A stretch of 64,000 bases of DNA from Candidatus Alistipes faecavium (lineage in GTDB: Bacteria; Bacteroidota; Bacteroidia; Bacteroidales; Rikenellaceae). The notes beneath the pieces were generated by a model, which was not told the origin of the DNA, made no database searches, and worked only from the letters and a program-made list of their open reading frames with translations. Of the stretch, positions 51,686 through 61,690 are shown in pieces. The stretch covers positions 1-64,000 of the forward strand of contig DWYP01000010.1 in the NCBI GenBank assembly GCA_019118605.1, read 5' to 3'. Position numbers and translations under genes: made by a program. Every line of letters starts with the position of its first letter. Position 1 is the stretch's first letter.

Positions 51686-52660
51686 CTATTTCCCGAACCG
51701 GTACTGCTGGACGTCGCGCCAGCCCAGGAGCAGCTCGCGCACCGCCAGACGCTTTTTTCCGGCGATCTGCAGCTCGCGGAGCGCGATCCACCCGTCGGCG
51801 CACGCCACGCGGATGAAGGTGCGCGAATTGCTCTCCACCGCACCGCACGCCACGCCCTTGTGCTCCGCCGGCTCGAACGCCGCCGCGAAGACCTTCGCCG
51901 TCATCTCTTCGTCCGACCCCGCGCGGTACATCGCGGTCCACGCCGCCGGATAGGGCGACAGCCCGCGGATAAAATCCACGATCCGCTTGCCCGGCCAGCT
52001 CCAGTCGATGCGGCAGTCCTCCTTGAAGATCTTCGGCGCGGGGTGCAGCGCCGCCTCGTCGGCGTCCTGCTGCCCGACGGGCCGGATATCCCCCGCCGCG
52101 ATGCGCTCGACGGTCTCCAGAACCAGCCCTGTGCCGAGCTCCATGAGCCGGTCGTACATCGTGCCGACGGTGTCCTCCGCGCCGATCGGCACGCGGCGCT
52201 GTCCGATGATGGCGCCCTTGTCGATCTCGTGGTTCAGCAGGAAGGTCGTGACGCCCGTCTCGGTTTCGCCGTTGATGATCGCCCAGTTGATCGGCGCGGC
52301 CCCGCGGTACTGCGGCAGCAGCGAGGCGTGGAGGTTGAAGGTTCCCAGGCGCGGCATGGCCCAGATGACCTCCGGAAGCATCCGGAAGGCGATGACGATG
52401 CCCAGATCGGGCTGCAGGGCCCGCATGGCCTCGACGAACTCCTCGTCGCGGAGCTTCACGGGCTGCAGGATCGGAAGGCCCAGCTCGCGCGCGGCGATCT
52501 TCACGTCGCTCTCGTGGAGTTTCTGCCCGCGACCGGCGGGTTTGTCGGGCGTCGTGACTACCGCCACGACGTTGTATCCTCCGGCGACCAGCGCGCGGAG
52601 CGACGGCACGGCGAATTCCGGCGTGCCCATGAATATGATGCGCAGGTCCTTGCCGCTCAT
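51686..52660 (-). CDS. fmt: Methionyl-tRNA formyltransferase
   Basis: A 324-aa Fmt that formylates initiator Met-tRNA. The N-terminal IIFMGTPEFAVPSLRAL, the formate-site signature HASLLPQYRGAAPINWAIINGE and the TTFLLNHEIDKG block are present, with a C-terminal OB-like domain (about 215-320). It starts 3 bases after ribBA. Confidence 0.97.
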   Translation of the reverse strand: MSGKDLRIIFMGTPEFAVPSLRALVAGGYNVVAVVTTPDKPAGRGQKLHESDVKIAARELGLPILQPVKLRDEEFVEAMRALQPDLGIVIAFRMLPEVIWAMPRLGTFNLHASLLPQYRGAAPINWAIINGETETGVTTFLLNHEIDKGAIIGQRRVPIGAEDTVGTMYDRLMELGTGLVLETVERIAAGDIRPVGQQDADEAALHPAPKIFKEDCRIDWSWPGKRIVDFIRGLSPYPAAWTAMYRAGSDEEMTAKVFAAAFEPAEHKGVACGAVESNSRTFIRVACADGWIALRELQIAGKKRLAVRELLLGWRDVQQYRFGK

Positions 52661-52663
52661 ACC

Positions 52664-53887
52664 CTACTCCTTTTTGAGCCCCAGCGTGTGGTGCATGCGC
52701 TCCTGCTTGGTCTCCAGATAGTGTTCGTTGTAGGGGTTCGGGGCGATGACGATCGGCACGATCTCGTCGATGCAGAGCCCGTACCCTTCGAGTCCTGCGC
52801 GCTTGAGCGGGTTGTTGGTCATCAGCCGCATGTGGCGGATGCCCAGCTCGCGGATGATGCTCGCCCCGACGCCGTAGTCGCGCTCGTCGGCCTTGAATCC
52901 CAGCTTGATGTTCGCGTCCACGGTGTCAAAACCTTCGTCCTGAAGCTTGTATGCGTGGATCTTGTTGCAGAGCCCGATGCCGCGTCCCTCCTGGTTGAGG
53001 TAGACGATGGCGCCGCGCCCCTCCTTTTCGATCATCTGCATCGCGCGGTGGAGCTGCTCGCCGCAGTCGCAGCGGTACGACCCGAAGATGTCGCCCGTGG
53101 CGCACGACGAATGCACGCGCACCAATACGGGTTCGTCCTCCTTCCATTCCCCCTTGGTGAGGGCCACGTGCTCCACGCCGTTCGACTTCTGGCGGAAGGG
53201 CGTGATCTTGAACTCGCCCCATTCGGTCGGCAGGGGCACCGTCACGCCGCGTTCGATGATCGACTCCTCCTTGAGGCGGTATGCGATCAGCGAGGCGATG
53301 GAGATGATCTTGAGCCCGAATTTGCGGGCCTTCTCGAGCAGCTGCGGGAGGCGCGCCATCGTGCCGTCCTCGTTCATGATCTCGATCAGCGCTCCGGCGG
53401 GCTGCAGCCCGGCCAGACGTGCGAGGTCGATCGTCGCCTCGGTGTGGCCGGGGCGGCGCAGCACGCCCTTCTCGCGGGCCCGCAGGGGGTTGATGTGCCC
53501 GGGGCGCCCGAGGTCGGTCGGGCGTGTCGCGGGATCGGCCAGCGCGCGGATCGTCGCCGCGCGGTCGTGGATCGAGACGCCCGTCGTGCAGTCGCTGCCC
53601 AGCAGGTCGACCGTCACCGTAAAGGGCGTTCCGAGCAGCGAGGTGTTGTTCTCCTCCATCATGTTGAGTCCCAACTCCTCGCATCGTTTTTCCGAGAGGG
53701 GCGCGCAGAGCACGCCCCGGCCCTCCTTGAGCATGAAGTTGACGATCTCGGGGGTGATCTTCTCTGCCGCGACGATGAAGTCGCCTTCGTTCTCGCGGTC
53801 TTCGTCGTCGACGACGATCACGATCTTTCCGTTGCGGAAGTCCTCGATGACCTCCTCCACGCTATTGAGTAACGTCTCTTTTGCCAT
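52664..53887 (-). CDS. ribBA: Bifunctional DHBP synthase / GTP cyclohydrolase II
   Basis: A 407-aa fusion catalysing both entry steps of riboflavin synthesis. The RibB half (1-205) has [12 protein letters not shown] and [16 protein letters not shown]. The RibA half (210-400) has the zinc cysteines in [18 protein letters not shown] and the catalytic block [15 protein letters not shown]. Its start overlaps the end of the LptF/G-like gene by 26 bases, so translation is probably coupled. Confidence 0.97.
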   Translation of the reverse strand: MAKETLLNSVEEVIEDFRNGKIVIVVDDEDRENEGDFIVAAEKITPEIVNFMLKEGRGVLCAPLSEKRCEELGLNMMEENNTSLLGTPFTVTVDLLGSDCTTGVSIHDRAATIRALADPATRPTDLGRPGHINPLRAREKGVLRRPGHTEATIDLARLAGLQPAGALIEIMNEDGTMARLPQLLEKARKFGLKIISIASLIAYRLKEESIIERGVTVPLPTEWGEFKITPFRQKSNGVEHVALTKGEWKEDEPVLVRVHSSCATGDIFGSYRCDCGEQLHRAMQMIEKEGRGAIVYLNQEGRGIGLCNKIHAYKLQDEGFDTVDANIKLGFKADERDYGVGASIIRELGIRHMRLMTNNPLKRAGLEGYGLCIDEIVPIVIAPNPYNEHYLETKQERMHHTLGLKKE

Positions 53888-55388
53888 TGGGGTTGCGTTT
53901 TTTTATTTTCAGTTTCTTGCCTTTTCCGAATTTCCATTTTCCGAAGCGCGCCTCGAATTTTTCGCGGAGCATCTTCATCTTCCCGGCATACCAGTCCGTG
54001 TCGAGGAGTGCGGAGTCGTTCGTGGCCTTGTAGGTGAGGTATATGGCGATCGGCGAGAGGATGAATGTCGAGAGCCACATGCCGTATACGGCGTCCCAGG
54101 TACCCTCCTTGGCCATTTTCTCTCCCGAGAGGCTGATGATGTAGTAGATCACGAAGAAGATGACCGACACGACGACCGGAAGTCCGAGGCCTCCGCGGCG
54201 GATGATCGCCCCGAGGGGTGCGCCGATCAGGAAGAAGATGATGATCGACACCGGGAGGGATATTTTCTTGTGCCACTCGACCTCCGAACGGTAGAGCTGG
54301 TTGAGCGTGTTCTTGGCCGAGGACTCGTCGAACGACGAGAACATGTTGCGCGAGTTCTTGGCCAGGCTCCGGGCCTGGTTCCACACCTGCTCTTTCTTGC
54401 GCAGCGGGAGCTGCGAGACCGAATCCTGCAGGCTCAGGCTGCGGAAGCGGCTCTTGTCGATGCGCAGGCTGTCGGGCTGCGGGAACACGCTGTTGTCGCG
54501 GGCGAAGATATGCTCCTTGAGCAGCGGCTCGTAGGAGGTGGTCGTCGCCTCGTTGACCTTGATCTCCAGGGAGTCGATGTCGTGCTGCAGTTCGTTGATG
54601 TTCTTGGTCTGGCTGTTCGAGAAGAGGTCGGCGTCGGAGCGTCCCATGGCGAACCCGTCCATCGGGATGATCTGTTTCTGCAGGTCGAAGGTGTGGTGGC
54701 GCAGGGCGCTCTTTGTGTACCACTGGTTGTTGCGCGTCTGCTCGTAGGTCTCGCCGTGGAAGAGCGTCACGAGCAGGTAGCGCTTGTCGTCCGAGAGTCG
54801 GATGTACCCCGAGTCGGCGACGATGGTGTTCATGTTTCCGGCCGTCGAGCGGTTGTCGTAGATCAGCACGTTGTGGAGCAGGTGCGTCTCGGGCTCCTGG
54901 TGTCCGACGCGGATCGACATGTTGTCGATACCGTTGAAGAAGAGCCCGTCCTGGAACTCCAGGGCCTGCTTCTGCTGGCGGATGTCGTAGAGTGTGCTGT
55001 ATAGTTTCTTGTTGGCCGCCGGGACGAGGTTGTTGCCGATGAAGAAGCTGCCCACGGCCACGAAGCTCACGAGGATAATCAGCGGCTTGGTGATCTGCAC
55101 GAGCGACATGCCCGCCGACTTCATGGCCAGGAGTTCGTAGTTCTCGCCGAGGTTTCCCATGGTCATGATCGCGGCCAGGAGCATCGAGAGCGGCAGCCCC
55201 ATCGGGATCATGTTGGCCATGAAGTATGTCATGAGCTCGATGATGATTCCGGCGCTGAGGCCCTTTCCCACGAGCTCGTCGATGTAGCGCCACACGACGT
55301 TCATCATCAGCACGAACATGACGATGAAGAACGTCAGGACCATCGGGCCGAGGTACGACTTCAGGACGAGCTTGTGAATGGTTTTCAT
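53862..55388 (-). CDS. LptF/LptG family permease
   Basis: A 508-aa YjgP/YjgQ protein, the membrane part of the lipopolysaccharide transport machine. Three transmembrane helices lie in the N-terminal 115 residues ([23 protein letters not shown], then [20 protein letters not shown], then [14 protein letters not shown]). A long periplasmic beta-jellyroll-like domain (about 120-385) follows, then three helices ([23 protein letters not shown]). It overlaps the upstream ABC permease gene by 4 bases, and a TATCTTTG element (55415-55422) sits inside that gene's 3' end. Confidence 0.93.
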   Translation of the reverse strand: MKTIHKLVLKSYLGPMVLTFFIVMFVLMMNVVWRYIDELVGKGLSAGIIIELMTYFMANMIPMGLPLSMLLAAIMTMGNLGENYELLAMKSAGMSLVQITKPLIILVSFVAVGSFFIGNNLVPAANKKLYSTLYDIRQQKQALEFQDGLFFNGIDNMSIRVGHQEPETHLLHNVLIYDNRSTAGNMNTIVADSGYIRLSDDKRYLLVTLFHGETYEQTRNNQWYTKSALRHHTFDLQKQIIPMDGFAMGRSDADLFSNSQTKNINELQHDIDSLEIKVNEATTTSYEPLLKEHIFARDNSVFPQPDSLRIDKSRFRSLSLQDSVSQLPLRKKEQVWNQARSLAKNSRNMFSSFDESSAKNTLNQLYRSEVEWHKKISLPVSIIIFFLIGAPLGAIIRRGGLGLPVVVSVIFFVIYYIISLSGEKMAKEGTWDAVYGMWLSTFILSPIAIYLTYKATNDSALLDTDWYAGKMKMLREKFEARFGKWKFGKGKKLKIKKRNPNGKRDVTQ

Positions 55389-56218
55389 GCGGCGGGTCGC
55401 GGTTTACGGTTACGCAAAGATACGAGTTTTACGACAATAAGCGTAAGGGTGAGCAGAAATATTATGGCTGCGCCGGGCGGAACTTCGAGGTGGTAGCTTG
55501 CGGCGAGTCCCGCGACGTTCCCGGCCACGGCGACAAGCGGAGCCGTGCGGGCGATCGTGCGGTACGACCGCGAGAGGGTGTTGGCGATCACCACGGGCAT
55601 GGTGACCAGGGAGATCAGCAGGACGATTCCCATGATGCGGATCGAGAGGACGATCGTCACGGCGACGAGTGCGGCCATCAGGTAGGATATCAGACGTGTG
55701 GGTATTCCGCGCGAGCGTGCGAACTCGCGGTCGAAGGCGACGTACATCACCGGGCGCAGCCAGAGTGCCGCCCCGACGGTGATTACGGCCGTGAGCACGG
55801 CGAGTGCGCGGACGTCGGCCGCGGTGACGGTGACGATGCTTCCGAAGAGGTATGCCGAGAGGTCTCCGGAGGTGTATCCGGGCCGCAGGCTCATGAAGAG
55901 CGCCCCGACGGCCATTCCCACCGACCAGATGATGCCGATGGCCGAATCCTCGCGGATGCGTCCGCGGCTTCCGGCCCACTCGATGCCCAGGGCCGAGAGC
56001 ACGGCGAAGAGCATGGCTCCGGCGATGGGGTTCGCGCCGAGGTAGAATGCGATTCCGAGGCCTCCGAACGAAGCGTGGGTGATTCCTCCGGCGAGGAAGA
56101 CCATACGCCGGCATACGACGTAGGTGCCGATCACCCCGCACGTGATGCCCGAGAGGATGCAGGCTGCCAGGGCATTCGACAGATAGCCGAATTGAAACAG
56201 ATCGCTGAAAAATCCCAT
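55385..56218 (-). CDS. Metal ABC transporter permease (ZnuB/MntB-like)
   Basis: A 277-aa permease started at MGFFSDLFQFGYLSNAL (56218). About eight transmembrane segments and the family blocks GTYVVCRRMVFLAGGITHASFGGLG, AFDREFARSRGIPTRLI and VVIANTLSRSYRTIA identify the zinc/manganese uptake group. No ATPase or binding-protein gene is adjacent, so partners must be encoded elsewhere. A TAAATTTG element lies at 56237-56244. Confidence 0.92.
   Translation of the reverse strand: MGFFSDLFQFGYLSNALAACILSGITCGVIGTYVVCRRMVFLAGGITHASFGGLGIAFYLGANPIAGAMLFAVLSALGIEWAGSRGRIREDSAIGIIWSVGMAVGALFMSLRPGYTSGDLSAYLFGSIVTVTAADVRALAVLTAVITVGAALWLRPVMYVAFDREFARSRGIPTRLISYLMAALVAVTIVLSIRIMGIVLLISLVTMPVVIANTLSRSYRTIARTAPLVAVAGNVAGLAASYHLEVPPGAAIIFLLTLTLIVVKLVSLRNRKPRPAA
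55415..55422 (-). promoter_or_regulatory. Possible internal promoter for the LptF/G-ribBA-fmt genes
   Basis: TATCTTTG on the minus strand within the last codons of the ABC permease gene, 27 bases before the LptF/G start; would uncouple the downstream genes from the permease. Confidence 0.5.
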
Positions 56219-56236
56219 ACTTCGCTCGATAGCGCG

Positions 56237-56244
56237 CAAATTTA
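56237..56244 (-). promoter_or_regulatory. Possible -7 element for the metal permease gene
   Basis: TAAATTTG on the minus strand, 19 bases before the chosen start; supports ATG 56218 over the listed upstream start. Confidence 0.45.
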
Positions 56245-56315
56245 CGTTTTTTTATCGGAAAAGCCGCCTACATTCGGGGGGATTTCGTAATTTCGCCGCG
56301 TAAAAACGTGAATCC

Positions 56316-57614
56316 ATGCAACCGCGCAGAGTCAATTTTCATACATTGGGCTGCAAGCTCAACTTTTCGGAGACCTCGACCCTTGCCCGCGAATTCGAGC
56401 GGGGCGGGTTCGTGCGCGTGGCGCCGACGGCCGAGGCCGACATATGCGTCATCAACAGCTGTTCGGTGACCGAGCATGCCGACAAGAAGTGCCGGAACCT
56501 GATCCGGCGGCTGCACCGCCGCAACCCGCAGGCGATCATTGCCGTGACGGGCTGCTACGCGCAGCTGAAGCCGCAGGAGATCGCGGCGATCGAGGGCGTG
56601 GATATAGTCCTGAGCAACAACGACAAGGGCGATTTATATAAACGGGTGGTCGAACTTTCGGGAAAGGGCCGCGCCCGGGTCTACAGCTGCGACACCGATT
56701 CGCTGACGTCGTTCTTCGCGGCCTTCTCGAGCGGCGACCGCACGCGGGCCTTCCTCAAGGTGCAGGACGGCTGCGACTACTGCTGCTCCTACTGCACGAT
56801 CCACTACGCCCGCGGGTCGAGCCGCAACCTTCCGATCGCCGAGTTGGTGGCCGAGGCGCGCGAGATTGCCGCCGGGGGCCAGAAGGAGATCGTCCTCACG
56901 GGCGTCAATACGGGCGACTTCGGCCGCACGACCGGCGAACGCTTCATCGACCTGCTGCGGGCGCTCGACGCCGTGGAGGGGATCGAGCGCTACCGCATCT
57001 CGTCGATCGAGCCGAATCTGCTCACCGACGAGATCCTCTCCTTCTGCGCCTCGTCGCGGAAGTTCCAGCACCACTTCCACATTCCGCTTCAGAGCGGCTC
57101 GGACCGTATCCTGGGGCTCATGCGGCGGCGCTACACCTCGGCGCGCTTCGCCGAGCGCATCGCCGCCGTGCGGCGGCTGATGCCCGACGCCTTCATCGGC
57201 ATCGACGTGATCGTCGGATTCCCCGGGGAGACGGAGGCCGATTTCCGCACGACGTACGACTTCCTCGCGGGGCTCGCACCGTCGTTCCTGCACATCTTCC
57301 CCTTCTCGGAGCGTCCCGGAACCCCGGCCGTCGACCTGCCCGGCAAGGTGCAGGCCTCGGTGGCCACGCGGCGCGTGGCCGAGCTCGAGGCGCTGTGCGA
57401 CCGCCTGCACGGGGCGTTCTGCGCCCGGGCCGTCGGGACGGAGGACGAGGTGCTCTTCGAAAGCACGCGCCGCGCAGGGATGATGTTCGGCTTCACGGGC
57501 GCCTATCGCCGCGTCAGGGTACCCTACGACGCCGCGCGCGTCAACACCATCTGCCGGGTGAAACTCCTCTCCATGGACGAATCTCATGATCTGATAGGGG
57601 AAATTCTGGATTAA
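56316..57614 (+). CDS. mtaB: tRNA N6-threonylcarbamoyladenosine(37) methylthiotransferase MtaB
   Basis: A 432-aa radical-SAM methylthiotransferase that makes ms2t6A37 in tRNA. The N-terminal domain binds one cluster (LGCKLNFSET, INSCSVTEHADKKC and TGCYAQLKP supply the cysteines). The radical-SAM motif CxxxCxxC is CDYCCSYC (about residue 150), followed by the GVNTGDFG block. The C-terminal TRAM-like part is short. It diverges from the ABC permease gene. Confidence 0.94.
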   Translation: MQPRRVNFHTLGCKLNFSETSTLAREFERGGFVRVAPTAEADICVINSCSVTEHADKKCRNLIRRLHRRNPQAIIAVTGCYAQLKPQEIAAIEGVDIVLSNNDKGDLYKRVVELSGKGRARVYSCDTDSLTSFFAAFSSGDRTRAFLKVQDGCDYCCSYCTIHYARGSSRNLPIAELVAEAREIAAGGQKEIVLTGVNTGDFGRTTGERFIDLLRALDAVEGIERYRISSIEPNLLTDEILSFCASSRKFQHHFHIPLQSGSDRILGLMRRRYTSARFAERIAAVRRLMPDAFIGIDVIVGFPGETEADFRTTYDFLAGLAPSFLHIFPFSERPGTPAVDLPGKVQASVATRRVAELEALCDRLHGAFCARAVGTEDEVLFESTRRAGMMFGFTGAYRRVRVPYDAARVNTICRVKLLSMDESHDLIGEILD

Positions 57615-57620
57615 ATTGTT

Positions 57621-57628
57621 ATATTTGC
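57621..57628 (+). promoter_or_regulatory. -7 element for the sensor-like gene, with a hairpin in the leader
   Basis: TATATTTG just after mtaB. The leader (about 57636-57736) contains an imperfect hairpin of about 14 bp (GCGCCGTGCGGCGG against CCGCCGTGCAGCGC) near 57641-57673. Confidence 0.6.
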
Positions 57629-57736
57629 AGAAGTGTAGCCCTGCGCCGTGCGGCGGCGTTCCGCCGTGCAGCGCCCCGATTGCCGGAAAGGTGTCCGGCC
57701 GGGAGACGGGGCCTGGAAACGTAAATCGTTGACGAT

Positions 57737-58525
57737 ATGACAGGTATGCGCAAGCGAGTGACGGTAGGCTTTCTGAGCATCGTCTGTCTGCTGTTTTTCT
57801 CGGGTATGGTGTCGTTCCTCGAATTGAGCCACCTGAGCCGCGATACGGGCGAGATCCTCAAGGCCAACAAGCGCAACATCGAGCTGGCCAAGGAGATGCT
57901 CGATGCCGCCCACGAACAGAATATCGCGCTGATTCACCGCTCGGTCTTCGGCGACCGGAGCTACGACAGCCTCTGCCGCGCCTCGATGGAGCGGCTCGAG
58001 AACACGCTGCTCGTGGCGCAGAACGAGGCCCTCGAGAAGTCGTTCCTCGACTCGCTGGCCTTCGCGACGACCGAGCTGCGGCTGCTGACCGACAACTACC
58101 TCGCCTTCGGATCCCGGGATTCGGTGTCCGTAGCCGCCGGACAGACTCTCGACTCGCTCGGGAGGGTGTGGTACGACGACCAGTACGAAAGGGTGTACGG
58201 GCAGCTGACCTCGGCCATCAAGAGCTACATGACCTCCACGCAGAGCTCCCTGGCCCCGCGTGCCGAGCAGATGAAGAAAAATGCCTACCGGGCGGTGACC
58301 CCTGTGCTGATCTCGCTGGTCGTGATGATCGCCATCGTGCTGATGCTCTTCTACTTCATGTCGATCTACTGTGTGGCGCCCATCGAGCGGATGAACAAGG
58401 GCTTGGGCAACTACCTCACCTTCCGCGCGCCCTTCACGGTGAAGGGCGACCTGAAGGACGAGGTGCTGGAGCTCAAGGAGAAAATCGACCTGCTGATCAA
58501 GCAGGCCAAAACCCCGAAGGCGTGA
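57737..58525 (+). CDS. Two-transmembrane sensor-like protein with 4-helix-bundle periplasmic domain and no output domain
   Basis: A 262-aa protein. Transmembrane helix 1 is residues 10-30 (VGFLSIVCLLFFSGMVSFLEL). A helical periplasmic region (31-190) resembles four-helix-bundle MCP sensors, transmembrane helix 2 is about 192-215 (PVLISLVVMIAIVLMLFYFM), and a HAMP-like segment (VAPIERMNKGLGNYL) follows. It stops after about 45 cytoplasmic residues with a short coiled coil; no kinase, methyl-accepting or cyclase domain is present. TrkH starts 48 bases downstream. It may modulate TrkH or pair with a soluble partner. The role is inferred. Confidence 0.7.
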   Translation: MTGMRKRVTVGFLSIVCLLFFSGMVSFLELSHLSRDTGEILKANKRNIELAKEMLDAAHEQNIALIHRSVFGDRSYDSLCRASMERLENTLLVAQNEALEKSFLDSLAFATTELRLLTDNYLAFGSRDSVSVAAGQTLDSLGRVWYDDQYERVYGQLTSAIKSYMTSTQSSLAPRAEQMKKNAYRAVTPVLISLVVMIAIVLMLFYFMSIYCVAPIERMNKGLGNYLTFRAPFTVKGDLKDEVLELKEKIDLLIKQAKTPKA

Positions 58526-58572
58526 CCCGGCAAGGGAATAACCGGATTTTTTAACTTGACAGGATTGCTGCG

Positions 58573-60018
58573 ATGCGGGTAGACGTTGTTTTGCGATATA
58601 TCGGAGTCGTGATGCTCTTCTTTGCATTCTTCATGCTGCTGTCGGCGGGGATCTCCTACGTCAGCGGCATGGATTCGGCATTTTATCCGCTGCTGCTCTC
58701 CTCGCTGCTCACGGCGCTGCTGGGCGCCTTCCCGCTGATTTTCGTGGGCAAGTGCGACCAGATCACCAACAAGGAGGGATTCTGCATCGTCGTGGGTGCG
58801 TGGCTCGTGGCATGCGTGGTGTCGATGTTCCCCTATCTGATCTGGGGCGGGGAGTTCAGCCTCGTGAACGCGTGGTTCGAGAGCGTCTCGGGCCTGACGA
58901 CCACCGGGTCGACGATTCTCATCGACGTCGAGGCGCTGCCGCGCGGACTGCTCTTCTGGCGCATGGCCTCGACGTGGATCGGCGGCATGGGCGTGGTGAT
59001 GTTCGCCCTTGTGGTGCTTCCGTCGATCGGCCGCAGCCGGATGATGCTCTCCAACGTGGAGCTCTCGACCATGGCCAAGGACAACTACCGCTACCGCTCG
59101 CAGATCGTCGTGCAGATCCTGCTCGTGGTCTATATCGGCCTGACGGCCGTCTCCACGGTGCTCCTCAAGCTGGCCGGGATGAACTGGTTCGACGCCCTGT
59201 GCCACGCCATGTCGGCCTGCGCGACGAGCGGATTCTCGACCAAGAACGCCAGCGTGGCCTATTTCAACAGCCCGGCGATCGATACGATCCTGATCCTGAC
59301 GATGATTATCGCGGGCATCCACTTCGGGCTGATCTACGCCACCGTGACCGGCAAGCGGAACAACATTTTCCGCTCGGAAGTCACGCGCTGGTACCTGGGC
59401 ATGTTCCTTGCCGGAGGCGTGCTGATCGCCATCAGCCTCTACGCCGCGGACATCTACCCCACGCTGGCCACCTCGTTCCGGCATGCGATGTTCCAGTTCG
59501 CCTCGCTGGTGTCGACGACCGGTTTCGCCACGGCCGATTCGAACACGTGGACGCCCTTCGCCACCATCCTGCTGATCTTCGGGTCGCTGGTGTGCGCCTG
59601 CGCGGGGTCTACGGCCGGAGGCATCAAGGTCAACCGCATGGTCCTAGCCGGAAAGATGATGAGCGCGCGCCTGAAACTCCAGCAGCATCCCAACGCCGTG
59701 ATCCGCATCCGGCTGGACGGCGTCATTCAGGACAACGAGGTGCTGCACTCCGTGATGATCTACATCGTGGCCTATCTGATGTTTTTGCTGTTGGGGACGA
59801 TTGCGGGGGCCTTGTTCGGCGTCGACCTGACGACCAGTTTCACCGGGTCGGTCGCTTCGATGGGCAACGTGGGACCGGGATTCGGCGAGGTCGGGTCGAT
59901 GGACAACTGGTCGGCGATGCCCGCGGCGTTCAAGGTCTCCAACACGCTGCTGATGCTGCTGGGCCGTCTGGAGATTTTCGGCCTCATACAGATCTTTTTC
60001 ATGAAATGGTGGAAATGA
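58573..60018 (+). CDS. TrkH/KtrB family potassium uptake channel subunit
   Basis: A 481-aa membrane protein with the four repeated pore loops of the Trk/Ktr family: [40 protein letters not shown] and [13 protein letters not shown]. It moves K+ and needs a cytoplasmic RCK partner (TrkA/KtrA) that is not adjacent here. Its stop codon overlaps the next gene's start as ATGA, implying translational coupling. Confidence 0.95.
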   Translation: MRVDVVLRYIGVVMLFFAFFMLLSAGISYVSGMDSAFYPLLLSSLLTALLGAFPLIFVGKCDQITNKEGFCIVVGAWLVACVVSMFPYLIWGGEFSLVNAWFESVSGLTTTGSTILIDVEALPRGLLFWRMASTWIGGMGVVMFALVVLPSIGRSRMMLSNVELSTMAKDNYRYRSQIVVQILLVVYIGLTAVSTVLLKLAGMNWFDALCHAMSACATSGFSTKNASVAYFNSPAIDTILILTMIIAGIHFGLIYATVTGKRNNIFRSEVTRWYLGMFLAGGVLIAISLYAADIYPTLATSFRHAMFQFASLVSTTGFATADSNTWTPFATILLIFGSLVCACAGSTAGGIKVNRMVLAGKMMSARLKLQQHPNAVIRIRLDGVIQDNEVLHSVMIYIVAYLMFLLLGTIAGALFGVDLTTSFTGSVASMGNVGPGFGEVGSMDNWSAMPAAFKVSNTLLMLLGRLEIFGLIQIFFMKWWK

Positions 60019-61574
60019 GCAACAAGAATATGTATCGCAGAACCGTTATTCGCCTGATGCTGGGAGCGCTGCTGCTGGCATCCGGGGCCGCGCTCGCACA
60101 GCAGCCCCGCGTAGAACCCCGTATCGCCGGGCTCGAGGGCAACGAGGAGTACATGTCGCTGCTGCGCGAGGATGCGGCGCTGCGCCAGCGCGAGGATTCG
60201 GTCATGTTGGCGGTGGAGCGTCTGCGGGGACTGCTGCGCGAGGAGCCCGAACGGCGGCAGAACTATTCGCAGGAGATCCTCCGGCTCGAGGGCCAGATTT
60301 TCGACATCCGCAACGCCAAGGGACGCCTGATCGACCGCATCAACACCATCGAGCAGGAATGGGTGCTTGCGAACCTGAACAACGAGGCCGCCGTGCAGGT
60401 GCCGCTGCGTGCGGATCCCGGGGTGTCGATTCCCGATTCGCTGAAAGTCCGCAACCTGGTCGACAACCTCTATTTCCGGAGCCACCTTCCCGAAAGCGAC
60501 TATGCGGCGCTGCTGGAGTCGCAGCGTCTCGAGACCCGGGCCGGGGAGTATGCCGAACGTATCCTGTCCAACCATACGACGCTTTCCGACCTTGTCGACG
60601 CCTATGCGTCGGTGGAGACCGAATCCGAGGCGCTGGAGATCTACGCGCGCTACGACTCTCTGCAGCAGGTGAATGCCCGGCTGGCGGATTCGCTGCACGA
60701 GGCGTGGACGTTCATCTTCGACAACAAGAACTACGCCTACGGCTACGTGCTCGACGTGCTGGGTGCGGAGGATCTCCTGACGCGTGAGGAGGAAGCGCTT
60801 GCGAAGACCGTCCGGCGGATCACGTCGCTGCGCGGCGAAACGGCGTCGGACGCCCTGACCGACTACCTGCTGCGCAAGCGGATGCTCGTGGGCTATGAGG
60901 CCGCCGTGGCCGACCTGCTGACGCTCGACGCCGCACGCGATTCGCTGCAGGGCGTCGCCTCGGTGCTCGAGGGGATGGACTTCCAGCTTCCGCGGCTGGC
61001 CATCCGGGAGCGCTATTTCCTGGATTTCGACAGCGTGGCCTTCTCCTCGACGCCCAAATACTCCACGCAGCATCCGATCCCCGAGTGCAAGGTCTACGCC
61101 AACGGCACGATCTACCGCATCCTGCTCGGGACGTTCAACACCAAGCGTGCCGTTTCGACCTTCCGGGGCGCCTATCCGCTCTTCTACCTCATCAACGAGG
61201 ACAATAAGTGGTGCTACTATACGGGCGGTTTCGCCACGCTCGCCGAGGCCGAGGAGGCGCAGGCGCGGCTCAAGAAGCACGGATTCATCCGTCCGGAGAT
61301 CGTCGTGTGGACCGACGGCGTGGCGCGGAACCTCTCGCGGGATCCCGAGGCCGTGACGCAGGCGTTCCGGGTGGAAATCACCGGGGCGGAGGCGCTGTCG
61401 GATGCCGTCAAGGAGGCGATCTCCTCCCTGGCCGAGGGGTGCGAACTTTCGCGTGTGGGCCAGCTGTTCATCGTCGGGAGTTTCCACGACCGTGCGGTGG
61501 CCGACCGTCTTGCCGAAGCCATCCGCCAGGCCGACCCGTCTCTGAATGCGGAGGTTACCGCGATCGGGCAGTAG
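60015..61574 (+). CDS. Exported coiled-coil protein with SPOR-like C-terminus
   Basis: A 519-aa protein started at [13 protein letters not shown] (60015), overlapping the TrkH stop. It has a signal peptide (LMLGALLLASGAALAQQ), a long helical region with heptad-like charge (about 30-330), and a C-terminal part (about 335-519). The latter has two repeats resembling SPOR/peptidoglycan-binding folds (YRILLGTFNTKRAVSTFRG and FRVEITGAEALSDAV). A role at the cell wall or division site is possible. Signal and helices are seen; the SPOR assignment is tentative. Confidence 0.65.
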   Translation: MSNKNMYRRTVIRLMLGALLLASGAALAQQPRVEPRIAGLEGNEEYMSLLREDAALRQREDSVMLAVERLRGLLREEPERRQNYSQEILRLEGQIFDIRNAKGRLIDRINTIEQEWVLANLNNEAAVQVPLRADPGVSIPDSLKVRNLVDNLYFRSHLPESDYAALLESQRLETRAGEYAERILSNHTTLSDLVDAYASVETESEALEIYARYDSLQQVNARLADSLHEAWTFIFDNKNYAYGYVLDVLGAEDLLTREEEALAKTVRRITSLRGETASDALTDYLLRKRMLVGYEAAVADLLTLDAARDSLQGVASVLEGMDFQLPRLAIRERYFLDFDSVAFSSTPKYSTQHPIPECKVYANGTIYRILLGTFNTKRAVSTFRGAYPLFYLINEDNKWCYYTGGFATLAEAEEAQARLKKHGFIRPEIVVWTDGVARNLSRDPEAVTQAFRVEITGAEALSDAVKEAISSLAEGCELSRVGQLFIVGSFHDRAVADRLAEAIRQADPSLNAEVTAIGQ

Positions 61575-61586
61575 CCGTGCCGTCCG

Positions 61587-61643
61587 AAAAGCCGGAATCC
61601 CGACGATTTTGTGAAGCGAATCGTCGGGATTCCGGCTTTTTTT
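61587..61643. terminator. Strong intrinsic terminator after the SPOR-like gene
   Basis: A perfect stem of about 20 bp (AGCCGGAATCCCGACGATT and its complement) with a 10-nt loop and a T7 run. The stem top resembles that of the terminator at 20018. Confidence 0.95.
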
Positions 61644-61645
61644 GC

Positions 61646-61653
61646 TATCTTTA
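61646..61653 (+). promoter_or_regulatory. Possible -7 element for the NfeD-floA pair
   Basis: TATCTTTA directly after the terminator, 38 bases before the NfeD start; one mismatch to the consensus. Confidence 0.45.
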
Positions 61654-61690
61654 GGCCAATTATCATGCACACATTAAAAGGCTCTCGTCC

